The notes below the pieces were generated by a model, which saw only the letters and a program-made list of their open reading frames with translations, did not search any database and was not told the DNA's origin. A stretch of 64,000 bases of DNA from Myxococcaceae bacterium JPH2 (lineage in GTDB: Bacteria > Myxococcota > Myxococcia > Myxococcales > Myxococcaceae), in contig JAEMGR010000007.1 in NCBI GenBank assembly GCA_016458225.1, forward strand, positions 281,895 to 345,894. Direction: 5' to 3'. Shown one piece after another: positions 43,015-52,071 of this stretch. The position numbers and the translations under genes were made by a program. Position 1 is the first letter of the stretch, and each line of letters begins with the position of its first letter.

Positions 43015-44871
43015 CTACTCCGCCTCTTCGACGGTGAGCTGGTACGAGTCCTGGAAGTTGGCCTCGCGGTTCTTCGCGTCGCGGACCTCCAGGACGTAGA
43101 CGCCCGGCTCGGCGCTGTAGCGGATGACCTCGGGCTGGTCGCCCTTGGCGCGGTCCGCCGTCTGCACGAGTGACAGCTTCCCGTCCGAGCCCACGCGGTG
43201 CAGGTACAGGCCCACGTCCACCTTGAGGATGCCCAGCAGCGTGGCCTTCAGGGACGTGCGCACCGGCCGGTCCGACAAGTCCAGTCGGAAGTAGTCCACG
43301 TCCTTCACCGGATACACCGTGCCGCGCACGGCCTTGCCGGCCGTGAGGTCCTGCGCGCGGTCCGGGGTGTTGTTGGGCTCGCGCTCCTCGCCGCCGTTGT
43401 CCGGCACCGTGGTGACGGTGACGCGGTAGGGCTGATCCGGATTCTCGAAGTCCTTCACCCACTTGCCGTCCACCTTGCGCGACGCGCCTTCCACTCGGAA
43501 GTAGCAGGTGTCCTGGCAGGCCACGTTGTTGAGGCGCTCGGGCTCCTTCACCGCGCCGTCGTTGGCGCGCAGCAGCACCGTCTCCGCCTTGCCGTCACCC
43601 TGGGGCGGCTCCACCATGGACAGCACGAGGTCCAGTCGGTCGACGCCGGTGACCTCGACCTTGGCGAGCACGGGCTCGCGGGTGCGGAGCACGAAGTTGT
43701 CCACGTCACCCTTGGGCGACAGGAAGCCCTCGCGGTAGCCCGAGCCACCCAGCGGCGTGGCCTTGAGCAGCTCGTCGTTGGGCTCCAGCTCCGCGTGCGC
43801 GCCCGCCTCCTCCTGGGAGACGGTGAGCGTATAGGGCCGCTCCGCGTTGAACGTGCGGCGGGCCTCCTTGCCGGTGCCGACCCAGCCGCTCTTCACCACG
43901 ACGTAGACGATGCGGTCCGTGGCGCGCACCCCGATGTTGCGCAGCGCGAGCGCCTCGCCTTCCTTGCCGCGCAGGCTGAACAGCGTCGCCTCCGCCGCGG
44001 AGAGCACCGACAGCTCGGGGCGCACGCCCTCGATGGCGGACAGTTCAATCTTCAGCGCGACCGACGGAATCTCCGGCTCCACCGCCGGGCCCGCGTCCGC
44101 TGCCGCGGCTCCACCGTCCTCGGCGGGCGTTGCCTCGGGCGCGGGGGCGGGCGGCTCTCCTCCCGCGAAGGTGCCTTCCGCAGCCGGTGCCGGCGCGGCC
44201 TCGGTGGGCGCGACGTCGGGCGTTGCGGGCGCGGCGCCGCTGTCGAGCGCGGGCGGCGCCTCGGTGGCGCCGGGCGGCCCGGGAATCTCCACGCGATACC
44301 AGTCTTCGTCTCCCGCGTGGCCGAGGAAGGCCGTCACCGGCTGGCCCAGCGCGAGGGCGACCGCGTCCACGGCCCGGTCGTTGGGCTCGTGCTCCTCGCC
44401 ATCATTGGGCGCGCGGAACTTCACCTGAAGCGTGTAGGCCCCGCCCACGCCCTTGCGCGAGGGGGCAATGCGCACCCAGCGCTCGCCGTCCACATAGAGG
44501 TTCGGGAAGCGCTCGCCCTTGCCGTCGCCCTCGCTGTTGACGCTGGCGAGCCGGTTGCGGTCGCGGTCGTAGACCTCCAGCGTGATGTCCCCGCCGGGCA
44601 GCCCCGTCACGGACACGTCCGCGATGCGCGGCGCGGAGGGCGCCAGGCGGTACCAGTCCTCGTCGGCCTTGTTGGGCTCGGCGGTGAGGCCAGCCGTCAC
44701 ATGGCTGTCGCGGGTGAGGGTGAGGGCCTGCTCCGGGCGCTCGTTGGGCTCCTGCTCCGAGAGCTGCGCGGGGCCCGTCTCCAGCACTCCTGCGTCGGCT
44801 ACGGATGCCTCGTCCTTCTTGCAGCCGACCATGGTTGCGGCCAACACGCAGACCCAGCCCCAACGTCGCAT
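43015..44871 (-). CDS. Lipoprotein with repeated PPC-like domains, 618 aa
   Basis: Start ATG 44871 follows GGAGGAG. The signal ends in TMVGC (Cys 17). The mature protein contains about four pre-peptidase C-terminal (PPC)-like beta-sandwich repeats, each opening with an acidic EPN motif (EQEPNERPEQA, EHEPNDRAVDA, ELEPNDELLKA, EREPNNTPDRA) and a later D-x-DWYRL or DYFRLDL. A long Ala/Pro/Glu-rich linker (~60 residues) separates repeats two and three. PPC domains occur on secreted proteases and surface proteins; no catalytic domain is present here. It probably works as a surface binding protein. Confidence 0.85.
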   Translation of the reverse strand: MRRWGWVCVLAATMVGCKKDEASVADAGVLETGPAQLSEQEPNERPEQALTLTRDSHVTAGLTAEPNKADEDWYRLAPSAPRIADVSVTGLPGGDITLEVYDRDRNRLASVNSEGDGKGERFPNLYVDGERWVRIAPSRKGVGGAYTLQVKFRAPNDGEEHEPNDRAVDAVALALGQPVTAFLGHAGDEDWYRVEIPGPPGATEAPPALDSGAAPATPDVAPTEAAPAPAAEGTFAGGEPPAPAPEATPAEDGGAAAADAGPAVEPEIPSVALKIELSAIEGVRPELSVLSAAEATLFSLRGKEGEALALRNIGVRATDRIVYVVVKSGWVGTGKEARRTFNAERPYTLTVSQEEAGAHAELEPNDELLKATPLGGSGYREGFLSPKGDVDNFVLRTREPVLAKVEVTGVDRLDLVLSMVEPPQGDGKAETVLLRANDGAVKEPERLNNVACQDTCYFRVEGASRKVDGKWVKDFENPDQPYRVTVTTVPDNGGEEREPNNTPDRAQDLTAGKAVRGTVYPVKDVDYFRLDLSDRPVRTSLKATLLGILKVDVGLYLHRVGSDGKLSLVQTADRAKGDQPEVIRYSAEPGVYVLEVRDAKNREANFQDSYQLTVEEAE

Positions 44872-45019
44872 CACGTTCTCCTCCGCACAGTCCGCCTTCT
44901 TTTCCCCCGGGTGACCGGGTGTCAAGCACCCCCAACCTCGGGCCGGGCGCTTTCATCCCTCCCAGCCGGGCGAGGCGCGGATGCCCCGGATTGGATCACC
45001 GCGCCTGGGGCGATCCAAG

Positions 45020-45868
45020 ATGCGACCCATGCGAAGCCTCCCCTGGGTCTGCCTGCTGCTCGCCTCCCCCTCGCTCGCCGCAGCGCCCGCGCCGGGGTAT
45101 GCGCGGGCAGAGGACTACCTGGAGCGGGAGCAGCACCCCGAGCGCTACGCCCCCGCCAACCTGCTGGATGGGCGGGACAGCACCGCATGGTGCTCGCCCG
45201 CTGGGACCACGGCTGTCCCGGTCGTCATCGGCTTCAAGGAGCCCGTCACCGTGGAAGAGGTGCGCGTGTACACGGGCGACGGCACGACTCGCGAGGCCTT
45301 CAAGGCCCACGCCCGCGCGAAGAAGCTCGTGCTCACCACGACGGAGGACTCGCGCGGCCTCACCGTGGAGGACAAGCGCGGGCTCCAGCCCGTTCCCCTC
45401 AACCCGCCGCTCGTCGGCTCTCGCTTCACCCTGGAGGTGGCGGATCGCTTCCGAGGCGCGGAGGACGGCGCGCCCGTCTGCGTGACGGACCTGGTGCTCT
45501 ACTCCGGCGGCAAGCCGCTGAATGGCACCTTCCTGGCGTCGCGCCTCAAGTACGACCCGGCCGTGACGCCGTTCCTGGGCACGTGGTTTGGAGGCATGGA
45601 GGGCGCGCCCGAGCGCTTCCTGTCCTTCTTCGCGGATGGCACCTGGCGCTTCTCGCTGGAGCCCCTGGAGGGCGGCGAGCACACCGTGGTGACAGGGACC
45701 TACACCGCCTCGGGCGGACGGCTGACGCTCGACGTGCCCAAGAAGGGCAAGGTCGTGGTGCGTCTGGAGCGGGTGGGGCCTCGGGACGAGGCCAACACGG
45801 GGGGGCGGATCGAACTGGATGGCGCGCTCCCCGAGGAGTGGGGGCGCGCCTTCCGCCATCAGCCCTGA
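45020..45868 (+). CDS. Secreted protein with discoidin/NADase-type glycan-binding domain
   Basis: The product has 282 residues from ATG 45020 (ATG 45029 also possible), with a signal peptide ending at SLAAAP. Residues ~25-165 resemble the NADase-type glycan-binding (discoidin-like) domain: YAPANLLDGRDSTAWCSPA, IGFKEPVTVEEVRVYTGDG and CVTDLVLYSGGKPL. The C-terminal ~100 residues form a lipocalin-like beta meander (LGTWFGG, FFADGTWRF, GTYTASGGRLTL). It is probably secreted or periplasmic. It is divergent from the PPC lipoprotein and convergent with the zinc-ribbon gene. Confidence 0.75.
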   Translation: MRPMRSLPWVCLLLASPSLAAAPAPGYARAEDYLEREQHPERYAPANLLDGRDSTAWCSPAGTTAVPVVIGFKEPVTVEEVRVYTGDGTTREAFKAHARAKKLVLTTTEDSRGLTVEDKRGLQPVPLNPPLVGSRFTLEVADRFRGAEDGAPVCVTDLVLYSGGKPLNGTFLASRLKYDPAVTPFLGTWFGGMEGAPERFLSFFADGTWRFSLEPLEGGEHTVVTGTYTASGGRLTLDVPKKGKVVVRLERVGPRDEANTGGRIELDGALPEEWGRAFRHQP

Positions 45869-45880
45869 GTGCGCCCGGGC

Positions 45881-46282
45881 CTACAGGGCCGCCAGCTTCT
45901 TCTTGGCACCGAAGTGCCGGAAGAACTCGACGATCTCCTGCATCGCCACCTGGATGTCCTGCGCGTCTTGGAACTCGGACTCCAGGAAGATGCCGCCGCA
46001 GGACTCGCAGGTGTCGTAGTGCAGGGGGTGCTGCCGGTCCCCTCCATCCACACGCACCAGATCGACCTGGCACTCGGGGCACTGGCCCGTGAGGGCCTCG
46101 GCGTCCATCTTGCCGCCCTGGCTCTCCAGCCCGGGGAGGTTGTTGTGGAGCAGGACCCGGTTCAGGTCCGCGACGTCAATCCAGAGCCCGCCGCACTCTC
46201 CACACTTCCGCAACGTCTGATCGTCCCCCTCGAGATCGGCCATCTCGACGTTGCAACCGGGGCAATTCATGGGGCGGTTCAT
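45881..46282 (-). CDS. TFIIB-type zinc-ribbon protein
   Basis: The 133-residue product has two zinc ribbons of the zf-TFIIB family: CPGC...CGECGGLWID (residues ~7-36) and CPEC...CESCGGIFLE (~68-100). The second repeats the CGGxW/F pattern. A short helical C-terminus follows. Family members are small cytoplasmic proteins of unknown function, possibly nucleic-acid or protein binding. ATG 46282 is used; ATG 46270 is an alternative with worse spacing. Its own promoter is visible at 46323-46352 and a perfect dyad lies in the leader. Confidence 0.85.
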   Translation of the reverse strand: MNRPMNCPGCNVEMADLEGDDQTLRKCGECGGLWIDVADLNRVLLHNNLPGLESQGGKMDAEALTGQCPECQVDLVRVDGGDRQHPLHYDTCESCGGIFLESEFQDAQDIQVAMQEIVEFFRHFGAKKKLAAL

Positions 46283-46294
46283 TCTCCTGAAGGG

Positions 46295-46309
46295 GGGAGC
46301 AGTGCTCCC
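46295..46309. promoter_or_regulatory. Perfect dyad in the leader of the zinc-ribbon gene
   Basis: Perfect 7-bp arms GGGAGCA and TGCTCCC surround one central base, 13-27 bp upstream of the start codon and just after the predicted transcription start. It could be an operator or a short 5'-UTR hairpin near the ribosome-binding site. Confidence 0.45.
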
Positions 46310-46322
46310 GAGTAGATGGAGA

Positions 46323-46352
46323 ATGATAGGTCGCGCGAAAATTGGGATGCAA
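46323..46352 (-). promoter_or_regulatory. Putative sigma-70 promoter of the zinc-ribbon gene
   Basis: On the minus strand TTGCAT (46347-46352) and TATCAT (46323-46328) are 18 bp apart. The -10 element matches the consensus at five of six positions. Confidence 0.5.
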
Positions 46353-46405
46353 CCCGTGTGAGGGGTTCTGTTCTCAACGTCGCGTCCGAGACCTTTTGCA
46401 CCCTT

Positions 46406-47677
46406 TCAGCCCCGGGCCTTCACCCGGCGGATGTCCGCGCCCAGGCTGCGCAGCTTGCGCTCCAGCCGCTCGTAGCCTCGGTCGAGGTGGTAGACGCGGC
46501 TGACCTCGGTCCGTCCCTCGGCCCTCAGGCCGGCGAGGATGAGGGACGCGCTCGCGCGCAGGTCCGTGGCCATCACCTGCGCGCCACTGAGGCCCTTCAC
46601 ACCCTTCACCACCGCGGTGTGCCCCTGGATGGTGATGTCCGCGCCCAGCCGGTGCAGCTCCGGCACGTGCATGAAGCGGTTCTCGAAGATGTTCTCCGAG
46701 ATGACCGACGTCCCGTTGCTCACCGACATCAGCGCCATGAGCTGCGCCTGCATGTCCGTGGGGAAGCCTGGATGCTCGGTGGTCGTGATGTTCACCGCGG
46801 TGGGCGTGCGAGGGGCCTTGCACCTGAGGCCGCCCGCCTCGACGGTGATCGTGCAGCCGGCCTCGCGCAGCTTGTCCACCACGGCCTCCAGGTGCTCGGC
46901 CTGGGCGTGCTTCACCAGCACGTTGCCGCCGCTGATGGCGGCCGCCACGAGCAGCGTGCCCGCCTCGATGCGGTCCGGGAGGATGGCGTGGTCCACGGGC
47001 TTGAGGCTGTCCACGCCTTCAATCGTGATGACGGACGTGCCCGCGCCCTCGATGCGCGCGCCCATCTTGTTGAGCACCCGCGCCAGCTCCTCCACCTCGG
47101 GCTCGCGCGCGCAGTTCTCCATGACGGTGTGGCCCTTGGCCAGCGCCGCCGCCATCATCACGTTCTCGGTGCCCGTCACGGTGATGACGTCGAAGTTGAC
47201 CGTGCCGCCGCGCAGCTGCTTCGCCCGCGCCTCGACGTAGCCCTCCGTCAGGTGGATCTCCGCGCCCAGCGCCTTGAGCCCCTTGAGGTGCTGATCGATG
47301 GGCCGCGCGCCAATGGCGCACCCGCCCGGCATGGACACCCGCGCCCGCCCGAAGCGCGCCACCAGCGGCCCGAGCACCAGGACGCTCGCCCGCATCGTCT
47401 TCACGAGCTCGTACGGGGCCTCGGGGGTGATGGGCCCCGTGACGGCGACCTCGCACACGTCCTTCTTGCGGCCGGTGAGCCGCGCGGCCTCGCAGCCCAT
47501 GGTGCGCAGCACCTCGAGCATGGTGGCCACGTCCGCCAGGTCCGGGACGTTGCGGAAGGTGTGCGTGCCGTCCGCGAGCAGCGCGGAGGCGAGGATGGGG
47601 AGCGCCGCGTTCTTCGCGCCCGAGGCCGCCACTTCGCCATGCAGCGGCTGCCCGCCCTTCACGATGATCATGTCCAT
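46406..47677 (-). CDS. murA: UDP-N-acetylglucosamine 1-carboxyvinyltransferase MurA
   Basis: MurA catalyses the first committed step of peptidoglycan synthesis, transfer of enolpyruvate from PEP to UDP-GlcNAc. At 423 residues it has the usual length. The N-terminal SGAKNAALP carries the conserved Lys/Asn, and the loop [16 protein letters not shown] has the catalytic Cys 120, so the enzyme should be fosfomycin-sensitive in principle. ATG 47677 is the start (MDMIIVKGG). It lies 14 bp behind prmC in the prfA-prmC-murA operon. Confidence 0.97.
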   Translation of the reverse strand: MDMIIVKGGQPLHGEVAASGAKNAALPILASALLADGTHTFRNVPDLADVATMLEVLRTMGCEAARLTGRKKDVCEVAVTGPITPEAPYELVKTMRASVLVLGPLVARFGRARVSMPGGCAIGARPIDQHLKGLKALGAEIHLTEGYVEARAKQLRGGTVNFDVITVTGTENVMMAAALAKGHTVMENCAREPEVEELARVLNKMGARIEGAGTSVITIEGVDSLKPVDHAILPDRIEAGTLLVAAAISGGNVLVKHAQAEHLEAVVDKLREAGCTITVEAGGLRCKAPRTPTAVNITTTEHPGFPTDMQAQLMALMSVSNGTSVISENIFENRFMHVPELHRLGADITIQGHTAVVKGVKGLSGAQVMATDLRASASLILAGLRAEGRTEVSRVYHLDRGYERLERKLRSLGADIRRVKARG

Positions 47678-47691
47678 GCTGTCCGCCGTCC

Positions 47692-48576
47692 TCAGCCTTG
47701 TGGCCCGCTGGCCACGGGCTGTGTCCCAAAAGCCATCCGCTCGCGCCGCTCCAGGTCCTTCTCCACGCGCGCGTCGGAGTAGCCGGCGGCGCGCAAGAGC
47801 TCCAGGACCGCGGGGCCTTGCGTCTCGCCAATCTCCATTGCAAGGAGGCCGCCAGGCTCCAGGAACCGCCGAGCGTCCGTCACCACCCGTCGGATGAGCT
47901 TCAAGCCGTCCGGTCCGCCGTCGAGCGCCATGTGCGGCTCGTGCCGCACCTCGGCAGACAGGCCCGGGATGTCACCCGCGTCCACGTAAGGCGGGTTGGA
48001 CACCACCACGTGGAAGCGAGCGTCGGCCGGGACAGGACCGAGCAGGTCGCCCTCCAACACCGTCACCCGGTCCGCCACCTTGAGGGCCTCAGCGTTGGCG
48101 CGCGCCACGGCGGCGGCGCCAGGAGACAGGTCCGTGGCGAGGACGGTGGCCTGGGGCCGCTCGGCCGCGAGGCTGATGGCGATGCAGCCGGAGCCCGTGC
48201 ACACGTCCAGGGCTCGCGAGGGCGCGTCCTTGGGCAGCGCGTGCAGGACGGCCTCCACGAGCAGCTCGGTCTCCGGGCGGGGGATGAGCACGCGCGAGTC
48301 CACCCGGAAGGGGCGGTTGTAGAACTCCTTCACGCCGGTGAGGTACTGCGTGGGCTCACCCGCGAGCCGCCGCTCGATGAGCGCGCGGAACGTGCCCAGC
48401 TCCTCCTTGGCGAGGGGCCGGTCCAGGTCCACGTACAGCCGCACCCGTCCCGTCTGGAGCACGTGCGCCAGGAGGATCTCCGCTGTGAGGCGCGGAGCAT
48501 CCACCTGCCGCTTCTCGAAGTGCTGCGTCGTCCAGGTGAGGACCCTGCGGATGGTCCAGGTCTCGCCGCCGCTCAT
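47692..48576 (-). CDS. prmC: Release factor glutamine methyltransferase PrmC (HemK)
   Basis: PrmC methylates the GGQ glutamine of release factors RF1 and RF2, improving termination. The 294-residue product has a helical N-terminal domain, then a SAM-binding Rossmann fold with [16 protein letters not shown] and the catalytic NPPY at residues 194-197. ATG 48576 overlaps the prfA stop codon by 4 bp (ATGA), which couples it to its own substrate gene. murA follows 14 bp downstream. Confidence 0.96.
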   Translation of the reverse strand: MSGGETWTIRRVLTWTTQHFEKRQVDAPRLTAEILLAHVLQTGRVRLYVDLDRPLAKEELGTFRALIERRLAGEPTQYLTGVKEFYNRPFRVDSRVLIPRPETELLVEAVLHALPKDAPSRALDVCTGSGCIAISLAAERPQATVLATDLSPGAAAVARANAEALKVADRVTVLEGDLLGPVPADARFHVVVSNPPYVDAGDIPGLSAEVRHEPHMALDGGPDGLKLIRRVVTDARRFLEPGGLLAMEIGETQGPAVLELLRAAGYSDARVEKDLERRERMAFGTQPVASGPQG

Positions 48577-49664
48577 GCTTCGCTGGCGGGCCGTCCGCCG
48601 CCCGTCTGAGCCTTGAGGGCCTCAGCCTGGTAGTGGGTCCGGCAGGCCGTGATGATGTCCTCGACCGAGCCCGCCATGATGGCCGGCAGGTTGTGCACCG
48701 TCAGCGCGATGCGGTGGTCCGTGAGCCGGTCCTGCGGGAAGTTGTACGTGCGAATCTTCTCGCTGCGGTCGCCGGTGCCCACCTGGGCGCGGCGTGTGGA
48801 GTCGCGCTCGTTGCGGATGCGCTCCTGCTCGATTTCATAGAGCTTGGCGCGCAGCATGCGCATGGCCATGGCGCGGTTCTTCCCCTGGCTCTTCTCCTGC
48901 TGGCACTTCACCACGATGCCTGAGGGCTTGTGGATGAGGCGCACCGCCGAGTCCGTCGTGTTGACGCTCTGGCCGCCGGAGCCCGTCGAGCGCATCACCT
49001 GCATCTCGATGTCGGCCGGGTTCACCTGCACGTCCACTTCCTCGGCCTCGGGCATCACCGACACGGTGATGGTGGAGGTGTGGATGCGCCCCTGCGTCTC
49101 CGTGGCGGGCACGCGCTGCACCCGGTGCACCCCGGACTCGTACTTGAGGTGGCTGAACACCGCGTCGCCCGACAGCGTGAGCGTGGCGTCCTTCACGCCG
49201 CCCGCGTTGCCCGCGCTCATGTCGATGATGTCCGCCTTCCAGCCCTTGCGGTCCGCGTAACGCAGATACATCTGCATCACTTCTTCGGCGAAGAGGGCCG
49301 CCTCGTCGCCGCCCGCGCCCGCGCGGATCTCCAGGATGACGTTCTTCTCGTCATTGGGGTCCTTGGGCAGCAGGAGGATCTTGAGGGAGGCCTCCATCTC
49401 CTCGCGCTGCTGCTTCAGGCCCGGCAGGGCCTCGCGCGCATAGGCCTTCTCGTCCGGGTCGGAGCTGCCGAGCCAGGCCTCCACCTCGCCGAGGTCCGCG
49501 AGGACCTTGCGGTAGGCGCGGAACGCCTCGACGAGCTTCTCCAACCCCGCGCGCTCCTTGGAGACCTTCTGGAGCTTCGAGGTGTCGGCGAGGATGTCGG
49601 GGTTCGACAGGTCGGCGGTGAGGCGGTCGAAGCGCCTTTCGACCTCTTCCAGTTTGTCAATCAT
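48573..49664 (-). CDS. prfA: Peptide chain release factor 1
   Basis: RF1 recognises UAA and UAG and triggers peptide release on the ribosome. The 363-residue product has the RF1 anticodon-like tripeptide PAT (residues 186-188) and the catalytic GGQ at 230-232 in [19 protein letters not shown] 49664 (MIDKLEEVE) is chosen over an in-frame extension to 49709 that lacks family similarity. It is the first gene of prfA-prmC-murA and is divergent from the tiny basic protein gene. Confidence 0.97.
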   Translation of the reverse strand: MIDKLEEVERRFDRLTADLSNPDILADTSKLQKVSKERAGLEKLVEAFRAYRKVLADLGEVEAWLGSSDPDEKAYAREALPGLKQQREEMEASLKILLLPKDPNDEKNVILEIRAGAGGDEAALFAEEVMQMYLRYADRKGWKADIIDMSAGNAGGVKDATLTLSGDAVFSHLKYESGVHRVQRVPATETQGRIHTSTITVSVMPEAEEVDVQVNPADIEMQVMRSTGSGGQSVNTTDSAVRLIHKPSGIVVKCQQEKSQGKNRAMAMRMLRAKLYEIEQERIRNERDSTRRAQVGTGDRSEKIRTYNFPQDRLTDHRIALTVHNLPAIMAGSVEDIITACRTHYQAEALKAQTGGGRPASEA

Positions 49665-49819
49665 CGTCAGTCCCGGGGGGGTATTGCCCCTTTGTCCGCC
49701 TGCTGGCAAGGGTGGAGGCCGTCAAGAAACTTCTTGGCCGCTCGGCCAGGGGCATGAAAGAAGATGCCCCGTCGCCGCCTCGTGCGGCCAGTTTCACGCC
49801 CAACACGGAGTCCTTCCAC

Positions 49820-49942
49820 ATGCCTGCCCAGAAGGGAAATCGTTCCAAGAAGAAGCTGGCCAACCGCGCCAAGAGCCGGAAGTCGCAGCTCAAGCGCCGT
49901 CGCGTTCGCGCGAAGCGTGGGCAGCGCAACAACAAGTTCTAG
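49820..49942 (+). CDS. Tiny, very basic protein (40 aa)
   Basis: The frame starting at ATG 49820 encodes 40 residues, of which about 18 are Lys or Arg, with no acidic residue (MPAQKGNRSKKKLANRAKSR is the first half). CGGAG lies about 9 bp upstream. Such composition is seen in small ribosomal or nucleic-acid-binding proteins; I cannot assign a family. A longer in-frame start at 49712 would add a less convincing N-terminus. It is divergent from prfA, which fits a translation-related role, but this is only context. Confidence 0.6.
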   Translation: MPAQKGNRSKKKLANRAKSRKSQLKRRRVRAKRGQRNNKF

Positions 49943-49977
49943 CCCTTCGGCTCCTCCCTCCCTCGGGCGCGTTTGGC

Positions 49978-51180
49978 TCAGGGGGAGGGAAGCGGCCGGG
50001 CCCACGGCTCCAGCTCCGGGAGCATCTTCTCCAGCCCCGTCGAGCTTCGAGCCAGCAGTCGCAGCACCTCCTCCGCATCCGCCCCGCTGACGGGCACTGG
50101 CTGCACCGGAAACTCCGGGTAGCGATCCGTGCGCAGGGGCAGCACCTCGCTGGAGAGATAACCGCCCGGAGAGAAGCGCGCCCGCCACAGGGCACTGCGC
50201 TTGTCCCGGGGGTTCCAGTTCCCCCCGAAGACGAAGTTGCCCAGGGAGTAGATGACCGGCGCGCCCCGGTGGGACTCCATCGCCTGGAGCACGTGGGGGT
50301 GGCTGCCGAGCACGCCCGCGGCGCCCGCGTCGATGGCGGCATGGGCGAGGCGGACTTGATACGGCTCGGGCGTGTAGTTGCCCTCGCGGCCCCAGTGGAA
50401 GAAGGGCAGGACGACATCGGCCTGGGCGCGCGCGGCGAGGATGTCCTCGCGCAGCATGCGCTCCATGGCGGCCTCGTCGGAGAAGGTGCCCGCGACGCCG
50501 GGGCTCGTGTCGGTGGCGTAGACCTGGGCGGGCTCGATGTTCCTGTCCCCGAGGAAGAAGTAGCCGAGGAGGGCGAAGCGCACGCCGTTGACGGTGAGGA
50601 GGGCGGGCTTGCGTGCCTCGGCCAGGGTGCGTCCCGCGCCGAAGTGCGGAATTCCCGCGGCCTCCAGCGTCATCAGCGTGTCCACCAGCCCCTGCGGGCC
50701 GTAGTCCATCATGTGATTGTTGGCCAGGCTCACCGCGTCCACGCCACCCGCGATGAGCACGTTCACCAGCTCCGGGCGCGCGCGGAAGTTGAAGTTCTTG
50801 GCCAGCTTGTCCTCGCTGGTGGTGTACGGGCACTCGAGGTTCACCACGAACAGGTCGCCGGAGTCCGCGAGCGGCTTCACCTCGTGGAAGCCGTAGGCGA
50901 ACATCTCCTCGCGCGTGCGGCCCTTGGCCACCTGTTCATCGAAGTACGTCTCGTAGTGGTGGCCCACCGTCACGTCCCCGCCCACCACCAACGTCACGGG
51001 CTGGACGGCCACGCCGGCGTCGGGCTGTCCGGTACTGGACCGACCCGGCGCCTCCCCCTCCGAGTCCACGCCGGCATCCGGGGAAAGAGAGGAGGGCGGG
51101 GCGGGCGGAAGCTCGGTCGGCGGAGGGGGCCGGGAGTGGCAGGCCGTGACGAGCACGAGGAGCAAGGCGGCGTAGCGCAT
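49978..51180 (-). CDS. CapA-family metallophosphatase-like lipoprotein
   Basis: The 400-residue product has a signal ending in VTAC (Cys 14) and a Pro/Ser-rich linker to ~residue 60. The rest is a CapA/PgsA domain: VVGGDVTVGHHYE, VVNLECPYT, SLANNHMMDYG, LPFFHWGREGNYTPEPYQ and GVLGSHPHVLQ, with the metal-binding Asp, Asn and His residues of the calcineurin-like fold. In Bacillus the homologue acts in poly-gamma-glutamate capsule synthesis; no such genes are nearby, so substrate is open. It is divergent from the TPR gene. Confidence 0.88.
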   Translation of the reverse strand: MRYAALLLVLVTACHSRPPPPTELPPAPPSSLSPDAGVDSEGEAPGRSSTGQPDAGVAVQPVTLVVGGDVTVGHHYETYFDEQVAKGRTREEMFAYGFHEVKPLADSGDLFVVNLECPYTTSEDKLAKNFNFRARPELVNVLIAGGVDAVSLANNHMMDYGPQGLVDTLMTLEAAGIPHFGAGRTLAEARKPALLTVNGVRFALLGYFFLGDRNIEPAQVYATDTSPGVAGTFSDEAAMERMLREDILAARAQADVVLPFFHWGREGNYTPEPYQVRLAHAAIDAGAAGVLGSHPHVLQAMESHRGAPVIYSLGNFVFGGNWNPRDKRSALWRARFSPGGYLSSEVLPLRTDRYPEFPVQPVPVSGADAEEVLRLLARSSTGLEKMLPELEPWARPLPSP

Positions 51181-51243
51181 GGGCGGAGGGAAACTCTACC
51201 TTGCACCGGCGATTGCGCGGCGCGTAGATTGCCCGGCGCTCTC

Positions 51244-52059
51244 ATGGCCCGGGACAAGGACAACATCGCTCTGTCGGATGAGCACAACTCCCGCGGAATC
51301 GAGCTGGCGGACCGTGGGTGGCTTGACGAAGCCGTCAAGGAGTTCCGCAAGGCCATCGACCTGGATCCCAGCTCGGCTCACGCGCACGACAACCTGGCGA
51401 CCGTCTACGCGGAGAAGAAGCAGTTCCGCGAGGCGCTCGCCGAGTACCTCACCGCGCTGAAGCTCGAGCCCGACAGCGCCACGGCCCACTACAACCTGGC
51501 CTGCTTCCTCTCCACCCATGCTGCCGAGATGGCGGTGGAGGAGTACAAGGAAGCCATCGAGTTGGATCCGGAGTACCCGGACGCCCACCTCAACCTGGGC
51601 CTCACCTACGCGGACCAGGGAAGGGTGGAGGACGCGCTGCGGGAGCTGCAGGCGGCCATCGAGTTGGATCCGCAGGACGCCTTCCCTCGGCACGAGCTGG
51701 CGGCGCTGATGATGGACGAGGGCGACTACCGCTCGGCCATCACCCAGCTGAAGGACGTGGTGCGGCTGGAGCCGGACAACTTCGAGGCGCAGCTGGACCT
51801 GGGCATCTGCTACGCGCAGAAGGGCTTCTACGCGGAAGCGGAGCGGGCCTACGAGCGCGCCCGCGCGCTCAACGCGGACGACCTGTTGCTCAACTACAAC
51901 CTGTCCGCGCTGTACGCGCTGTGGGGTCGGCCCAAGGACGCCGTGCAGTATCTGCAGAAGGCGCTCGCGGCGGACCGGCAGAAGGTCATGGGGTGGCTGG
52001 CGACGGACCCCATGTTCGATGTGCTCAAGGGCGATACCGACTTCGAAGCCCTCTTCTGA
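51244..52059 (+). CDS. TPR repeat protein, 271 aa
   Basis: The protein consists of about six tetratricopeptide repeats; consensus units such as AVKEFRKAIDLDPSSAHAHDNLATVY and YPDAHLNLGLTYADQGRVEDALRELQAAIELDP are clear (shown partly: AHAHDNLATVYAEK, DAHLNLGLTYADQG). There is no signal peptide or membrane segment. ATG 51244 is the start. It is followed after 12 bp by the CNNM transporter gene on the same strand, so they form an operon. The role is protein-protein interaction; partner unknown. Confidence 0.9.
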   Translation: MARDKDNIALSDEHNSRGIELADRGWLDEAVKEFRKAIDLDPSSAHAHDNLATVYAEKKQFREALAEYLTALKLEPDSATAHYNLACFLSTHAAEMAVEEYKEAIELDPEYPDAHLNLGLTYADQGRVEDALRELQAAIELDPQDAFPRHELAALMMDEGDYRSAITQLKDVVRLEPDNFEAQLDLGICYAQKGFYAEAERAYERARALNADDLLLNYNLSALYALWGRPKDAVQYLQKALAADRQKVMGWLATDPMFDVLKGDTDFEALF

Positions 52060-52071
52060 AGGGCGATTCCT

